This document shows, piece by piece, positions 1 through 13,704 of a stretch of DNA of 64,000 nucleotides. The number at the start of each line of letters is the position of its first letter. Position 1 is the stretch's first letter. This DNA is from Lamellibrachia columna (Eukaryota; Annelida; Polychaeta; Sabellida; Siboglinidae): contig OY759262.1 in NCBI GenBank assembly GCA_963662155.1, forward strand, positions 20,316,430 to 20,380,429, read 5' to 3'. The notes beneath the pieces are model-generated. The model was not told where the DNA came from. It was given only the letters and a program-made list of their open reading frames with translations, and did no database searches. A program made the translations under genes and the position numbers.

Positions 1-631
1 GTAAAAAATGACAATGTTCCACCATGTGGATTTCGGTGGACTTTTTTTCTGGTAATGTAGACATGTAGTACTAACTAAAAACGCCATCATAATTACTATT
101 GCAATTTGTTTGAGACTGACCCTCTTTTGGGCGTAGATTGACTGGACTAATTGCCATTGGCATTGGCCATTGCTGTTCCAAATTTTTCGTCACATAATGT
201 TCGTTTTTCCGCGTTCACTCGGTGTAGTTTTGTAGTCGTACGTGCTTCGGGTGTATGCATCTCATCTTCATGTGGATCCCGTCCTCGTCGCCAATGTTAT
301 ATATTGCATTCTACTAGACTACGAAGTCATTATAACTGTTATTAACTTTATTACTTCACGTGACAGAACTGAACAAGACGGAAGTCCCTCCGTCGGGACC
401 ATTCAGTAATCATCAGTAGACAGGGATCATACATTAGATACTAGATTACTACAATGGCCAATTTAAATGCAGACACATGGGAACGGATCAACACGCCCAC
501 TTTTGCCCTCTGACCCAAAGACCAAACCTCACCCGTTTCAGACATAGATTCACCAGTTCAAATAAAAAGTCACCTACATTCCCACCAACAAGTCCAGTTC
601 ATATACGATTCTGTAAATATGTGATGACTCA
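1..631. other. no gene seen
   Basis: Unique-looking sequence without a recognisable coding or mobile-element signal. Confidence 0.5.
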
Positions 632-988
632 AAATGTTGAACCTGGAAACATCAACTATAAGATACAGTAAATTGTTTAACCTGGAAGCATCAACTATAA
701 GATACAGTAGATTGTTAAACATGAAAACATCAACTATAAGATACAGTAAATTGTTGGACCTGGAAACATCAACTATAAGATACAGTACATTTATGAACCT
801 GGAAACATCAACTATAAGATACAGTAAATTGTTGGACCTGGAAACATCAACTATAAGATACAGTAAATTGTTGAACTTGGAAACATCAACTATAAGATAC
901 AGTAAATTGTTGAACCTGCAAGCATCAACTATAAGATACAGTAAAGTGTTGGACCTGGAAACATCAACTATAAGACACAGTAAATTGG
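632..988. repeat. 39-bp minisatellite, about 9 copies
   Basis: Unit holds ACATCAACTATAAGATACAG. Because 39 is divisible by 3, one plus-strand frame stays open as a 13-residue repeat (LLNLETSTIRYSK). No splice sites or homologous domain support a gene. Confidence 0.85.
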
Positions 989-3059
989 AATCTAGAGACA
1001 GACCGCAATATTTAGGGGAGGCCAGTGTTCGTTCAACTTTAACACTGGGTTAGTTGAGCCATGCATGTTTCCCAGGAAACTACAGCAGTGACAGTTGCTT
1101 GGTACCACCCAGTGATTGAACATGTTGTTAGAACACGATTGACGTACAAAGGGTGCAGTTTATCACAGCGGTCAGAAAATGCGAGTTAAAAGTAACTTTT
1201 GGCATTTGTGATTAATGTCTGCTTGTGTGTAGACTATCAATTATGTTACATCAGTTCACGCCTTAATTTAAAAAGCTTACTTATCAAAACGGGACTAGTT
1301 GAACGAATCAGAAACATTCAAACTCAGTGTAGAAAGGTCAATGTAGATTTTTGAATGGTGGACTGAACTATATATTTCCTGCGATCTTTCGTCAACCTGC
1401 TTATTTAGTTACGCCTATTTGCTCCCCGAAAGCATAGACTCAATGACAACTCTCAATTGGATCAAGCTTTACGTTCCAAGTATAGCCCATCATAACCATT
1501 TTAACTTCAAGGTCACGCCACTTGGTGTTTCATTTTCAGTCTTCACTTCCCCTGTGGATTCCAGGTAAGTGGATTCGTGAACCTGATAGGAAACAATCGT
1601 CAGATTCTGCCACGTTTGCAGTCTGGCTTATGTTACCAACCAGCCAATAGTGCATAGAATAAATATAATGTTCTTGTAATATGGCCATATCCCGGTTGAC
1701 AAAAAATCAGGCTGCACAAAAATCGCCGAAAGATGGCACCGATGTCTGGGCATGCATATTATATGTTCAAAGTGTAAGGGTTTTAGAATGCCATCGGTTT
1801 TAGAGTACCATTTGTAAAACAATATGTTCGATAAATGATGTTGTTTTTTACACGTTTGCTTCTTTTACTTCTACTATTTCAACTATCCCCATTTGGGGAA
1901 GGGCTAGGCTGCATTCTGAGGGCAAAGTGTTTTGTAGGGGAAGGTGGGGCATGTCCGCACACGTAAGGTATAATGTGCCATAACTAATGAACTGTTTTAT
2001 ACAAGAAGGATAACATTTCGCCTTGCTAATCTGTATATTTAGCAGTTTATTACTATCAATTACCAAATTTCAACTCCACTAAGAAAAACGTATATGTTAT
2101 CAATATGCATTGGTCACTGGTGTGCGGATATGCCCCAAGGTACTGGGGCATAACCACACGTGCATGTGCTAACATACATAACGTACTTCAGTCCTTTGCT
2201 ACATAGCAGAATACGATCTGCAATGGTAAACTTCAGGCTGCAGAACATCATGTTTTGTTGGGTATGTCCATATGTATACTTTTTGGGGAGGGGACAAATG
2301 CGCCCACATATATAATATAAACATAACCAACTGTAGTGTATGTAATAATGCAGCCTAAATGTGGCGATATCTGGTGACGATGATGATTGATAACACATAA
2401 ACAGCCATGCGACGAAGAAAACCAAAAGAAACAGACTAAAACTATATTTTAATTACACACGTCAAGATACATTAAAAATTAACCCACATTAACTTCCATG
2501 TTATAAGATTACGTTAGCACATTCCACCTCAAAATCCCACCTCCCAAATTTTTTTCCCCAACCTCCCACAATTGTTTACGACCAACCTACCTCTTCCTGC
2601 CACACCCCTTTCATAAGGAAACACGGGTTAGCTGATGAGCATCCCCATAGGCGTAAGGCGTATTCATATATCACATATTGACTCATGCATAAGTAAATAC
2701 GGGCGAACCAAATTAAATATATATATATATCTTAATAATATCTACATCATGCCACCACGCTATATAAATAAACGTACTGCACTGGGCTTATCCGCATACG
2801 CCTGTACTGATATGCCACAAACGACCGGCGGGGAAAGATTGTAAAATTTCACGCACACGCGGTCTGTAGCGGTAAAAGTTTATTTGTTCAACGACAACAA
2901 TAATAATACGCATTCCATATCGCACACTGATATGCATGTATTTTTTATTATTGAAGGTATGAGCTATGATAAGTCTAAAATTACATGACATTCAGCACAA
3001 AAATTATGTTTTGACCAATACAATTTTTTTACCGACGAAAACGAGTTCAATTAGCTGGT
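989..3059. other. no gene seen
   Basis: AT-rich flank with only short chance reading frames. Segments near 1930-1960, 2120-2150 and 2785-2840 share words such as ATATGCCCC or ATATGCCAC in differing orientations, perhaps a decayed repeat. Confidence 0.4.
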
Positions 3060-4450
3060 TCTAGTGTTTGATATACGAGTTAGGTGCTACAGAAACCACA
3101 ATTTTGAAAGCAATTACTACGCGGTTTTGTCAATAACGAGATGTCCCATGTTTGGTAGTAAAGGGCACAGGTCCAAGTTGCTTGGCAGAGACTGGTTGGA
3201 ACATCTGAAACTAGACTGGTCAACAGTGCATCGCATGGACTATGCATGGACATGGACTATGCATGGACATGGACTATGCTAAAATGTTTCCAGACCTGTT
3301 CAGTGACGGTTTGGGAACACTGAAGGGTGTTGAGGCGACACTGCATGCTGACGACAAGGTGATGTCTCGTTGTTTAAAATCACGTCCTGTTCCTCTTGCA
3401 TTAAAGGGTAAAATCGAAATTGAGCTCGATAGGCTACAAGCTGAAGGAGTTACTAAACCAGCGGAACATTCGGACTGGGCTGCTCCGATTGTGTCAGTTT
3501 TTAAATCGAATGGGGAGGTACGCATTTGTGGCGATTACAAACTTACCGTGAATGTGGCCGCAAAGGTTAACAAGTACCCAATTCCAAACATTTATGAACT
3601 GCAGCTAAAGCTATTGGGAGGTGTGTTCCAAATTGGACTTGAGTCATGCATACCAGCAGATAATTCTCAGTGAGTAATCGCAGAAACTCACCACAATTAC
3701 TAAACAGAAATGTTTTTTGCCTGCACGCGGCTCTGCTATGGTGTGACGTCAGCAACAGAAATTTTCCAGCGTGCCATGGAACATGGTGCAGGGAATACCG
3801 ATGGTGAAAGTTCATCTTGATGACGTCCTAGTGGCTGGCCGCACTCCTGAAGAAGTTCGCAAATCTTTTGACAGTATTGAGTAGAGTACAGAGAGCTGGT
3901 TTGAGGCTTCGTGTGGAAAAGTGCTCGTTTCTGGAAAACTCGTGTGTTTAAGCTGAAGGTATTCACCCCACCACAGACAAGCTTATCGCGTTACAGAATG
4001 CTCCAGAGCCAACGTCAGTACTAGACCTGCAAAGCTACTTGGTTATGGTGAATGACTACCACAATTTCTCGAAGAACCTCGGCACAGTTTTGGCGCCACT
4101 CCACAAATTGTTGCAGAATAAATACTATAATAATAATAATATAAAGTCAGTTTTGGGAAGCAGCAACTTAGATATTAAAACTCTCAATCAATTGCAGCTT
4201 CGATCAAGGTGAGATATGACTTTTGAGCATTAACACTAAACAAACAAACCACTGCGCGGGAGCATCACGATGTAGCGTTGCCTCCTGGTGAATTCTATGC
4301 GGGTGACGCGGTCTGTGCGGTGAACTTCGCTGGTATTCCCAGATCGCTGCCCGGAGTACTTCAAACCAAATTGGGTCCTGTCTCGTTCACTGTCAGATTG
4401 ACTGACGGATGAGTCTGGGGAAGACATATGGATCACACCCGTCTCCGGAT
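3060..4450 (+). pseudogene. Ty3/gypsy-type pol remnant
   Basis: Plus-strand fragments. A reverse transcriptase N-terminal part lies at about 3284-3660 (SDWAAPIVSVFKSNGEVRIC). The LDDVLVAG catalytic box follows at about 3810-3835 after frame breaks. An integrase C-terminal segment lies at about 4285-4440, interrupted by a TGA. It is a decayed LTR-retrotransposon with frameshifts, stops and internal deletion; I could not delimit LTRs. Confidence 0.85.
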
Positions 4451-6180
4451 TCCCGAGGAGAGTGGCGGCTGATTTGTCCGCGATGATTTGTCGCGGAGGA
4501 GGAGCGGGTCGTACACGTCACGCCGCGGCCACGACGCGACTGTCGACAGATTGATGCATGTAGTCCTCTGGGCACGGACCACAGTCAGAATCCATCCGCC
4601 ATTACATACATAAAGAGTCCCAAGGAGAAAATTCATTGTGCAGATAGGGTTTATTTGTGAGAGCAGAAATTGTGTGTATGAGTGAGTAGAAGTGATGTTT
4701 TTGTGCACAGTAGCATCTAAGCTTTGAAATGATGCCATTTGTCAGTAGGTATACCAGTTGCGTAATGACACAGTGGCTGTTAGGCAGGATGTACTCATAT
4801 TTGAGAAACCGGGGAATTTCATGGCAGAAATGCACGGGCCTCATGCTTTGAAGCAATTTGTGCGAAAAGGAGGTATGTCATTTTCACGAATTTCGCACAC
4901 CAGGTGTCTTAGTGGGTCTGTCATTTTCTGTGAATTTAAAAAAAAAATTGTAGGATAAATTTTCAATGTAGGCGCAAGAATGTTATAATGGTCGTCTATG
5001 GGAAAAGTGACTGTGGTCCGTGCCCCTCTACTAGAGTGCGCAAACCGCTTGTAAAATTTAATCTGTTGTTCGTGAACTGCATATTATGTTGCAACTAAAT
5101 TGAACACCGAACGTTTCCTCTAAAGAAATTTACTGTGTTAAGCAGTATGTATTATCAGTTCGAATTTTCAACATCGATGTTATTAGGTGCTGTCTATGTA
5201 ATGAGCTTATATAGACCCTGACATTGAATGCTCGTGTAAAGTCAAAGCTAAATAGGGAGGAATGTGATGTTTCGGTTACTCAAGCATATTTCGTGATATA
5301 GTGTTTTCCGCTTTGGGGTTGCCCGTCTGGCGCCCACATTGGTTTAGGCTGGAGTGTATTATGTTATGTGTAGTTATGTTATAATTTAAACATCGTTTAG
5401 TTGTAACAAGAACCTGTCATTAAGTCCTGTCGTAGATAGCGAGATCAAGTTGACCCGGATGAAACAAGGGGTGTTTACAAATCACTAAATAATCAGTAGT
5501 AAACGGATCACCTATGCAACGTGCGGCCTTTTTGACTACATAAAGTGCTCTTTTGTGGACCCTGTTCCCAAACGGAAATTCACCCAAATATGTCTTCCGT
5601 CAAATGACAGCCATTGTCGCACAACTGGTTCAAAGTTAACAATGCCCGTTGTACACTCGCTTTCTGTAACTGTTCAATGCGCCGCGACAAGCCGACGACC
5701 TGCAGAGCGCCGTGTCCTTCGTGGCATTTCATTTGTTCCGTCGATCGATTCCACACCGTCTGTTTTGGAGCAAATGCAAACAACGCTAAACACACACAAA
5801 CACACAAGGGGCTGCAAATCGATGCACATTGTCCACAAGTCATGTCAGTCGTCCGTACAACCTTTAATGCAGCAACGCTTTGTGCAGTGTCTATGTCTGG
5901 GTCACTGGAAAGTTTTGCGTAGGAGACCAGAAGACGAAATGAGCAAATGTCCGGGTGTTGGGACTTCTTCGTATCAGCCATAGCCTGTGACAAGTTGTTA
6001 GGCCGTGAGAGCCGTTTACACCCTCCTGTCACTCCGCATCTCCCGTGCAATGTGTAGATTTCCGATTGTCCACTGTCTCGCATTGTCAATCCATGCAATT
6101 AGCCTTTGTCCTAGCTTCTTCTTTCTCTCGACTTCGCATTTGATTGATGTTGAGACGACACCATGGTTTCGTCTTTTCCA
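4451..6180. other. no gene seen
   Basis: May include the 3' part of the gypsy-like element, but no direct terminal repeat was found. Reading frames of 102-172 codons at 5555-6098 overlap on both strands and resemble nothing known to me. Confidence 0.4.
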
Positions 6181-6184
6181 GTGT

Positions 6185-6345
6185 GATGCTGGAGCACGAA
6201 CACAGAACCAGCAGTCGGAAGCCAAAGGTTTTGATCCTGGAACACGAACCAAGCAATCGGAAGCCAAACGCCATACTGTTTGGATACGAACAGAGAATCA
6301 GCAATGGGAAAGCAAAGGTTTTGTTTCTGGGACACGAACCAATTT
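6185..6345. repeat. degenerate ~45-bp tandem repeat, 3-4 copies
   Basis: Units share CACGAAC and a GGAAGCCAAA or GGAAAGCAAA core. Copies differ at many positions. Confidence 0.65.
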
Positions 6346-7150
6346 GGTGCAACAATTAATTACCAAAAACTCAACGTATGTTTGGACTAAGACAATCTAC
6401 TTCTATTGTTAATGTATACATTAACAGTAGGAGTAGTGTTGTAATAGACAAAATGAGATATGACTAAGCAGTGTGATATCATTATTTTTTAAATTGGAAT
6501 AACTTTCGCAATTTTTAGTTTCTCTGGAAAAATTTGCAATGTTTGTTATACCGTACGCTTCTTTACTGACGTGCGACGTAAAAAGGTTTTTTGTAGACGA
6601 TCTGACATACCTATATCACGTCATGGTCACCCATTGTCGTGAGTTGAGTTGGTGTGATAAACACTAACGACTTTGTGACAAGAATATTATATAAGTTTAA
6701 TCTTTTATATTCAAAAATACATATTACTGAGAAGCGTCACCACTACGTGACTTCACGTCACAATATTGCCTCGGTTCCTACAACTTGTCATGTGTGCAGA
6801 AGGAGCAAGTCGGGTGGTTGTGTACATGTATTGATTTAAAAAAGTGTCGGTGGTGTACCGGTGCAGTGCATAATAAAATATCATGTTGCAAAAACTAATT
6901 TGTTTAACAATACTAAATGAACAAACAAACAAAAAGGTCTAACCATAAATAATGATACATTTTAATCAATCCATCCACCTAAATACGAATATTAAATAAA
7001 AATAGTATATGTACAATAGTGGCGTTTCTAGACCAGGTTCCGTGAAATAGCATTGTGTTATTGAGCACAGAATGTCAATTTGCGTAAATTTATGTAAAGC
7101 CATAGTTTAGCAACAGTTTTAATATTTGTCACATAGATGCAACTGTCACC
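6346..7150. other. no gene seen
   Basis: AT-rich sequence; nothing recognisable. Confidence 0.4.
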
Positions 7151-7156
7151 AGTCAA

Positions 7157-8790
7157 TTAAATTTCCAAAGACAGGTAGCAGGGTAGTCTGCTTTTTCCGT
7201 AGCTGTCATTTCTGCACTTTCCGCTCTTTATATCAGCTACCATGAGCAGGACAGGGTCATCTTTATCCAGGTTGGTCAGTTCACCGGGCCACTTCAAGCG
7301 TCCTTGCTTGTCTGAAGTAATCAGACAAGGCTTCTCTTTTTGCTCTTCGCCGCTCTCGCCATCACCAGCACTTTCGGTCGCGTCGCTTTGTCCTTCTTTG
7401 ATCCTGAGTAGCAGTGTTCCAGCATTGTCCATAGTGACGCACTCTTCGATGCTCGTGACGTCACGTAGCTCCAACGTGTTGTTTTCGTGAAGTAAATCCG
7501 CTAAGTCATGCAGCGTCAAGTCATCTTCGTCTTCTTCGATGTCGGCTGCAGTCGCGTTTGCTGGGAAGCCGGACAATGCAAAGCATTTTGTCACTGTCGA
7601 CGCCTATGTCTCCTTCCATGCGGGAGCTACCCACTGAGAAGCGTCAAGGACATTGACGCAGCGAGCCACGTCGGATACCCTGTGCCAATCATCATCGTGT
7701 GAGCACTGCTCGCAGGAGCCGCTTGCGATAGAGTGCCTTGACTGCGCGTTTGATCCCCTGATTAAGTGGTTGAAGGCGTGATGTTGTATTAAAAGGAACA
7801 CATTTCAGCGTCACGTTCTTCAAAGTGACATCGGACGGGTGGGATGTCGCAATGTCCATGAATAGCAAAACTTTGCATTTCTGCCGTCCCATGGCACGAT
7901 CAAATTCAATGATCCATTCGATGAAGAGCTGACGATTCATCCACGCTTGTAGGCCCACTTCGCAGTTGATGTCGATATTCTTGAAGCAGCGCGGTTTCGC
8001 GGCTTTGTCAACCACCAACAGCTTGTATAAACATGTCCCGGTTGCATTACAGCACAGCAGAGCAGTCACACGTTCCTTCGACCGTTTCCTTCCTTTGCAC
8101 TATTGATCCTTGATTGCTAATGTCTTGTCGGGCAATGCACGGCAGAACAGTCCCGCCTCGTCGCAGTTGTATATGTTGTCATGCTTGTAACCATCGATGA
8201 TCGATGGAATTCGCTGCTTCCAGTCATTGATGGTCACGGGGGAAACGTCGGCAGCTTCCCCGCAGACAACGTGGAAGACAGTGCTACGTCGCTTGTGGAA
8301 TGATTCAAGCTACCTGTTCGACGCTTTAACGGTATTCTCCAGTTGCCTTGCGTATTCGAGAGCTTTCTCCTGCCCCGTCGGGTCACTGAGTCGAATGTTC
8401 TGTGATCGTACTGTATGGAACCACTCCCAGCACACGACGTTCACGTCTTCGTTGTCAGCCCTCTGCAGCTTGCGTTTGCGGTCGAGGCAGCAGTTCTGTT
8501 GACATTCGAGCAGTAGCAGTTCTGCTTTTTTCTCGAGGATCGAACTGGCCTATGTTCGGCCAGTATGAAACTCGTCGGCGGCAAGATTTGCCCAATTCTT
8601 CTGCCTTGATCAAGTCAACTTTGTGTCGCAAAGTCAGCGCGTTCATTTTCGTAGACATGATAACTAGTACTGCATTATATAGCGCAGTCAGGTCAAAGCT
8701 GTTGTGACTGCTATTTAGATGTGGGCCATCAGTTAAGTTGATGAAATCAATCACTGCCCCAGGAATTGCTTTGATGGCCAAAAGTAACCA
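7157..8790 (-). mobile_element. pogo/Tigger-type DNA transposon remnant
   Basis: Minus strand. An N-terminal helix-turn-helix (LTLRHKVDLIKAEE) lies at about 8590-8660. The DDE_1 catalytic region is at 7692-8069, with TALLCCNATGTCLYKLLVVD, KPRCFKN and FNTTSRLQPLNQGIKRAVK. A C-terminal tail is at 7157-7594. In the usual LDNAPSH box this copy reads MDIATSH. Frame breaks separate the parts, so it is inactive. Confidence 0.88.
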
Positions 8791-9340
8791 AGGTATGAAT
8801 ATTTAGACTGCTCGCGGAGAACCTGGTTGACTTGGAGGATTTTCAATACACTTTGAACTGCCCGCAAGCGATGGGCCGACAATGAATGGTTGGCCGATAT
8901 GCTGCTGCTTTTATCAAATTATCTTTGTGTCGCAAAGTTAGCGCGTTCCTTTCCTGGTAACTGTGGAATGGGCCGAATCGAGTAAACTCAACTAATACTT
9001 GATTATGATAGCGCAGTCAGTTCAATGCTACTGTTACTGCCAGTTGCATGTGGGTCATAAATTGAGTTGATGAAATCAATCGCTGCCCCAAGAAAAGGCG
9101 AGCTGGAATTGCTTTGATGGCCAAAAGAAGCCAAGGCTTGATTATTGAGACTGCTCGCTGTGACTCTGATTGACTCGGATTATCAATGCACTTTGAACTG
9201 CCTGCAAGCGGTGGGCTGACTATGAATTATTGGCCAATATGCAAGTCAACTTTGAGTCGCAAAGCCAGCGCGTTCCTCTTCGTAGATATGATAATCAGAG
9301 CTATTGTATATACTAGCTCTGTGATATCTGGAATGACGCA
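8560..9340. repeat. three ~300-bp tandem partial copies of the transposon 5' end
   Basis: The phrase CACTTTGAACTGCC with downstream GCAAAG...GCGCGTTC recurs near 8600-8660, 8850-8960 and 9190-9290. A more distant relative (TGAATTTTGAGCTC...) occurs at 10200-10260. Confidence 0.65.
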
Positions 9341-9577
9341 TTTCGGGAAACTCAGCGAACAGGCGGCCGAAAACGTTTCCGAGGATCTTATTAAAATGCA
9401 GTAAACACATATTTCATGTTTATGATCATTCTTATGTGTATATTAACAAAGTTACTTGACAATAATCAGGCACACGTATAACATTATGACCTTTTTGTTT
9501 TAAAAACGGCAACATCGTGTGACGTCAGTCGCACAATACGGCGGTTGGTTTTAAATAGCATTCGTTGTTGCCCGAAG

Positions 9578-10046
9578 GTAGGGCCGGAATGATACACCGG
9601 TGCACCGGTGTATCGCGATACACACCGCACGGTACGGTACACGATACACAATATCCGTATCGCAGTACACTTTGATATGCGATAGCGGTAGGCAAAATAT
9701 TATTCGCGTCACCTTTGTGAAACGTTCGACGCGAACCACACCTGGCTGTGTATCGATAAAATAGTGAAATATAACATGTAGCACGTTTCCCACATGTATA
9801 TCTAACTATAATCTATGTAAAATCTTTACACTATTTTTTCAATGCGCGCGTGCAATTTGGACCTCACGTGAGTGACGACGTGACGTCTGTTGTATCGTTG
9901 TCTTGTCCACGTGATACATAAACGTGTGTTTTACTGTTGTTGTATCATTCTAGTCAGTGTATTCTGTATCGCGATGTGTATCGTGTCGTCACCTTTGTAT
10001 CGCGATAGGTATCGTAACGTGAAGTAGTGTATTGTTCCAGTCCTAC
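9578..10046. mobile_element. hAT-like MITE, 469 bp
   Basis: Terminal inverted repeats GTAGGGCCGGAATGATACAC (left) and GTAGGACTGGAACAATACAC (right, reverse strand). It is flanked by 8-bp duplications GCCCGAAG (9570-9577) and GGCCGAAG (10047-10054), one mismatch. The interior has many TATCGCGATA palindromes. No coding capacity. Confidence 0.8.
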
Positions 10047-10690
10047 GGCCGAAGATATACTTATTCACCATCCATTATTGAGACCAAATTTCTTTTATAT
10101 ATTAACTTCATTATGCAGATGGTATTACACAGAATATATACGTAGTGAAGTTAGTGCGTATCAGAGGTGGTTCAACTAGCCCGACTCGCGGGTCGCGGGA
10201 TTGTCAATGAATTTTGAGCTCTCCGCACGCGACAGGGTCAGGGTGACTATGAATGGTTGGATCCAAATTCCCTGTTCATTGTCCAAATTGGCCAGGTGCC
10301 GGTGGCTGCTATGGACAGTTAGTGGACAGTGTTAACTAGTAGGAAGTAATTCGGGACTTTCAAAAGTATCCGTTATAAACAGGTGTCCGTTATAAACAGG
10401 TGTCCGCTAAGGCAGGTTTTACTTTACTAATAATTAGTTGCTCTTAAAACTGGTCACTGTCAACCCAAGGTAATTATATCTTTATAATGATAAATAATAA
10501 GTTACGAAACAAGCAGCAATCAGGCTAAATTACAAATACAGGGAAAATTAGGTGAAGTTACCAAAATTACAGGAAAAAAAACAGTAGTACATATTAATTT
10601 GAATTGTCATAGCCACTTATAGCACCTGCCTTTAATGCAGATGCAAACCATTTTGTATTAGGTTTATTTTGAATATCATATGGAACTTTA
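10047..10690. other. no gene; transposon debris
   Basis: A Tigger-like terminal motif with two GGTGTCCGTTATAAACA repeats occurs near 10370-10410. The rest is unrecognised. Confidence 0.4.
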
Positions 10691-12185
10691 TTCCAAATCA
10701 ATAAACCTTTACAGAAGAGACTGTTTGATTATATAACAGTAGAACCACTGATCGGACGTATATATTTAAGTTGGCTTGCATCATGATTGTGAATGCCATG
10801 GGTAAATATAAAATATTTGAAAATGAAACTGGTAGGATGCTATGGATATAAGTGTACATAAATTTAGCAATTTCAATTTGATAGATATCGTGCAATTTTA
10901 TTAAATTTAAATATGTAAAGAGGCGATGAGAGTGTTCATGGAAGCTTGTTTGAAGAATAGCACGAAAAAGTTTTTGCATGATAAAAATGTTGTCGTGTGG
11001 ACTTTATATGTAGATCCCCACATAATTATTCCGTATGTCAAGTAGGGATAAAATAAAGTGTAATAAAATATTTTTGGGAGGCAACTGGAAGAAAGTGGTT
11101 CACTGTATTTATTGCATATAAAGCGCTGGTCAGCTTTTTCTGCATGCATTTATGTGTTCCCGCCAATCCAGTTTTTCGTCAATATAGAGGCCTAGAAATT
11201 TATTGCAACGTGTTGGCTTAATTATCTTATCAGACATCATTAAAACTGTTTCTCCCCATTTACAGGATGGGATCTAGAAAATAACATATATTTATCTTAG
11301 ATACATTTACATATAGCTTATTTGCATGAAACCAGTCAGCCAAGACCTCGAGTTCTCTGTTCTTGTCTTTGTATAGATCATGAATTAGTTTACCACTCAT
11401 GTACGCGGTGGTGTCATCCGCAAACATTTAGACATGAAGGTAGATCGTTTGTATATTAAACAAACAAAAGCAGACCAAGGACAGACCCCTGTGGGACATT
11501 ATACGTAATATCCCGGGGAAGCGAAGCACTGTTATTACAACTAACATATTGTTTCCTATTTGTGAGATAGCTTTAAACCATTTGAGTGGAAAACTCCTTA
11601 TCCCATATCAATCAAGTTTATGCAAAAACCTGATGGTCTGTTGTATCAAATGCTTTACTTAGATCAAGGAAAATAGGACTGAGTCTTTTTTCTAAAGCGT
11701 TTACAACATCAATATCAAGGATGTTGCGGCATCGGTGGTTGAGTCGCTGAAACCGTATTGATTCTCATTGAATATATTATTTTTCTAAAGAAAGTCGTAA
11801 GTCCTTCTATGTGCCACCTTTCCTAATATCTTTGAAATAATGGGTAGCAATATATAGTTAGAAACTAAATGTTTGACTTGTAGACAGGCAAAATGTTTGC
11901 AATTTTAATTTCATCGGGTACAATACCTTTACTTAAGGATTTGTTTATCCCTATAAGGTAGGGATATTTGCTTTTATGCATCAGTGGGATTCATAAACAT
12001 ACTTCTTGGATTTTTGGCAGGACTTTTTTGTATATATCTGGTGAACTGATTTTTGGGTGCAGGGATTGCATTAACATTAGGACTAACGTCTGTGAAGAAA
12101 TTACAAAATGTATTTGAAATTTTATCAGTATCATTAGTTAAGTCATTGTTATATTTAAAACATGTATGCTTCAAATGACAGGCCA
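10690..12185 (-). mobile_element. Jockey-superfamily LINE remnant (minus)
   Basis: Minus-strand translation gives broken reverse-transcriptase pieces: an FADDT-like box near 11400-11430, KFLGLYIDEKLDW near 11165-11205, and FYPYLTYGIIMWG near 11010-11060. Many frameshifts. Confidence 0.75.
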
Positions 12186-12189
12186 CTTT

Positions 12190-12885
12190 AAGTGGCTAAA
12201 TTTCATAGTGATAAATCAGATCATTTAGGGTATTTATTTGTAACTTTTAAGATGATAGCTAAGAAAATTAAGCAGATGAAAGATAATAAATCACCTGGAG
12301 TTGATGGGATACCACCAACACTGCTTAAGGAAATTGTACAGAAAATTAGTACACCACTTGCAAGTGTTTAACTTGTCACTAGAAGAGGGAATACTTCCTT
12401 TACAATGTTCCAATACAAAGAAGCAAACATTACGACGTTATTTAAGAAAGGATCGAGGAAAAAGTCAGAAAATTACAGACTAGTGAGTTTAACATCAGTC
12501 GCAAGCAAATTATTAGAAACGTTCGATGCATTTGTGTTATTTCTTTCATGGAAAACGTTTGATACAGATAAACAAAGTTTACAGGATGATCAAAATAAGT
12601 TGGTTAAATTTGCTATTAAAATAGCAAATGTTATTAAACTTTGGGACGTATAAATGCATACACATAAGACACGGAAACATGGACAAAGAATATAAAATGG
12701 GGGGTGCTGTACTAGTTAGAACCACACAAGAAAAGGACTTGCGAGTTACAAATAGTGCTGACATGAAAGTTTCAGACCAATGTGGGATTGCTGCTTCAAA
12801 AGGTAATCAAATTCTATGGCTAATTAGGAGAACTATCACATATAAGAAGAAACAGCTGTACAAAGTGGTAGTTTTAATTTAATGA
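12190..12885 (+). mobile_element. CR1-like LINE remnant (plus)
   Basis: Plus-strand pieces match the CR1-like element at 41850-43450: KSENYRLVSLTSVASKLLE, then after an internal deletion [18 protein letters not shown]. Adjacent to and opposite in orientation from the preceding LINE. Confidence 0.8.
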
Positions 12886-13704
12886 CTGTATATTTGTATA
12901 TTCTTCTGACCAGCGTCGCTACATTATATTATTAATTACATTTGTACGACATGAAAAATAAAATTAAGGCAGACAGTAGGCAGTTTGGCAACTTTTAATT
13001 CATGAATTCACTGGTATTGATACACCATAAATTACGTTATAAAGTGTCACATCCCAGTCAGCGTGTGCATGGATATGTTACCAGTGTTTGTTCAACATAA
13101 CATTCACAAATGAATGCAGGCCTGCATAAGGCATGGATTACATATAATGTCATAGCCATCGGGACCATTACAACGCTTATAAGCTCGACTCATTTTAAAG
13201 TTGTGATCATTCAACCTGGAGATGTGTATACAGCAATAACAAAATATTAATGAAAAACAGCGAATGTTTCAAAACAAATCACATTTCAAAGCAGTAACAC
13301 AGTGGCTTTCAAACTGTTGTGTGCAAATACTAATCACTGAGTGATAACAAACAGGTTGAAAATTATACAGATATAGCAAGTCCAACGACAAATTACAGAA
13401 TGCTAGTACAAGGCACAAGTCGAAGTTCCAATTTCAAAATATAGCCTATCTGTAATGAAATGTAATAAAGCAGTGACCACATCAAGATAAATTATGGTAC
13501 GAAAACAAACACAGTATGTTAACAGACATGATCATATAACTTATCATCCAAAAGTAATTTCATAACACGAAACATAAACAATAATACTGTTATGTATATG
13601 CCAACAAATATTAGTAAAGGTAATCAATATTTTACTTATTATATGGCACATTTGTTTGAAGAAATTTACATGTACTTTAATGTATTGCTTGGCCTAAGTA
13701 ACAT
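12886..13704. other. no gene seen
   Basis: AT-rich; nothing recognisable. It could contain the gephyrin 3' UTR end if that UTR is long. Confidence 0.35.

Noticed and set aside
5555..6412. Overlapping frames of 102-172 codons on both strands
   Set aside because: No recognisable domain, mutually overlapping, and partly made of a degenerate 45-bp repeat.
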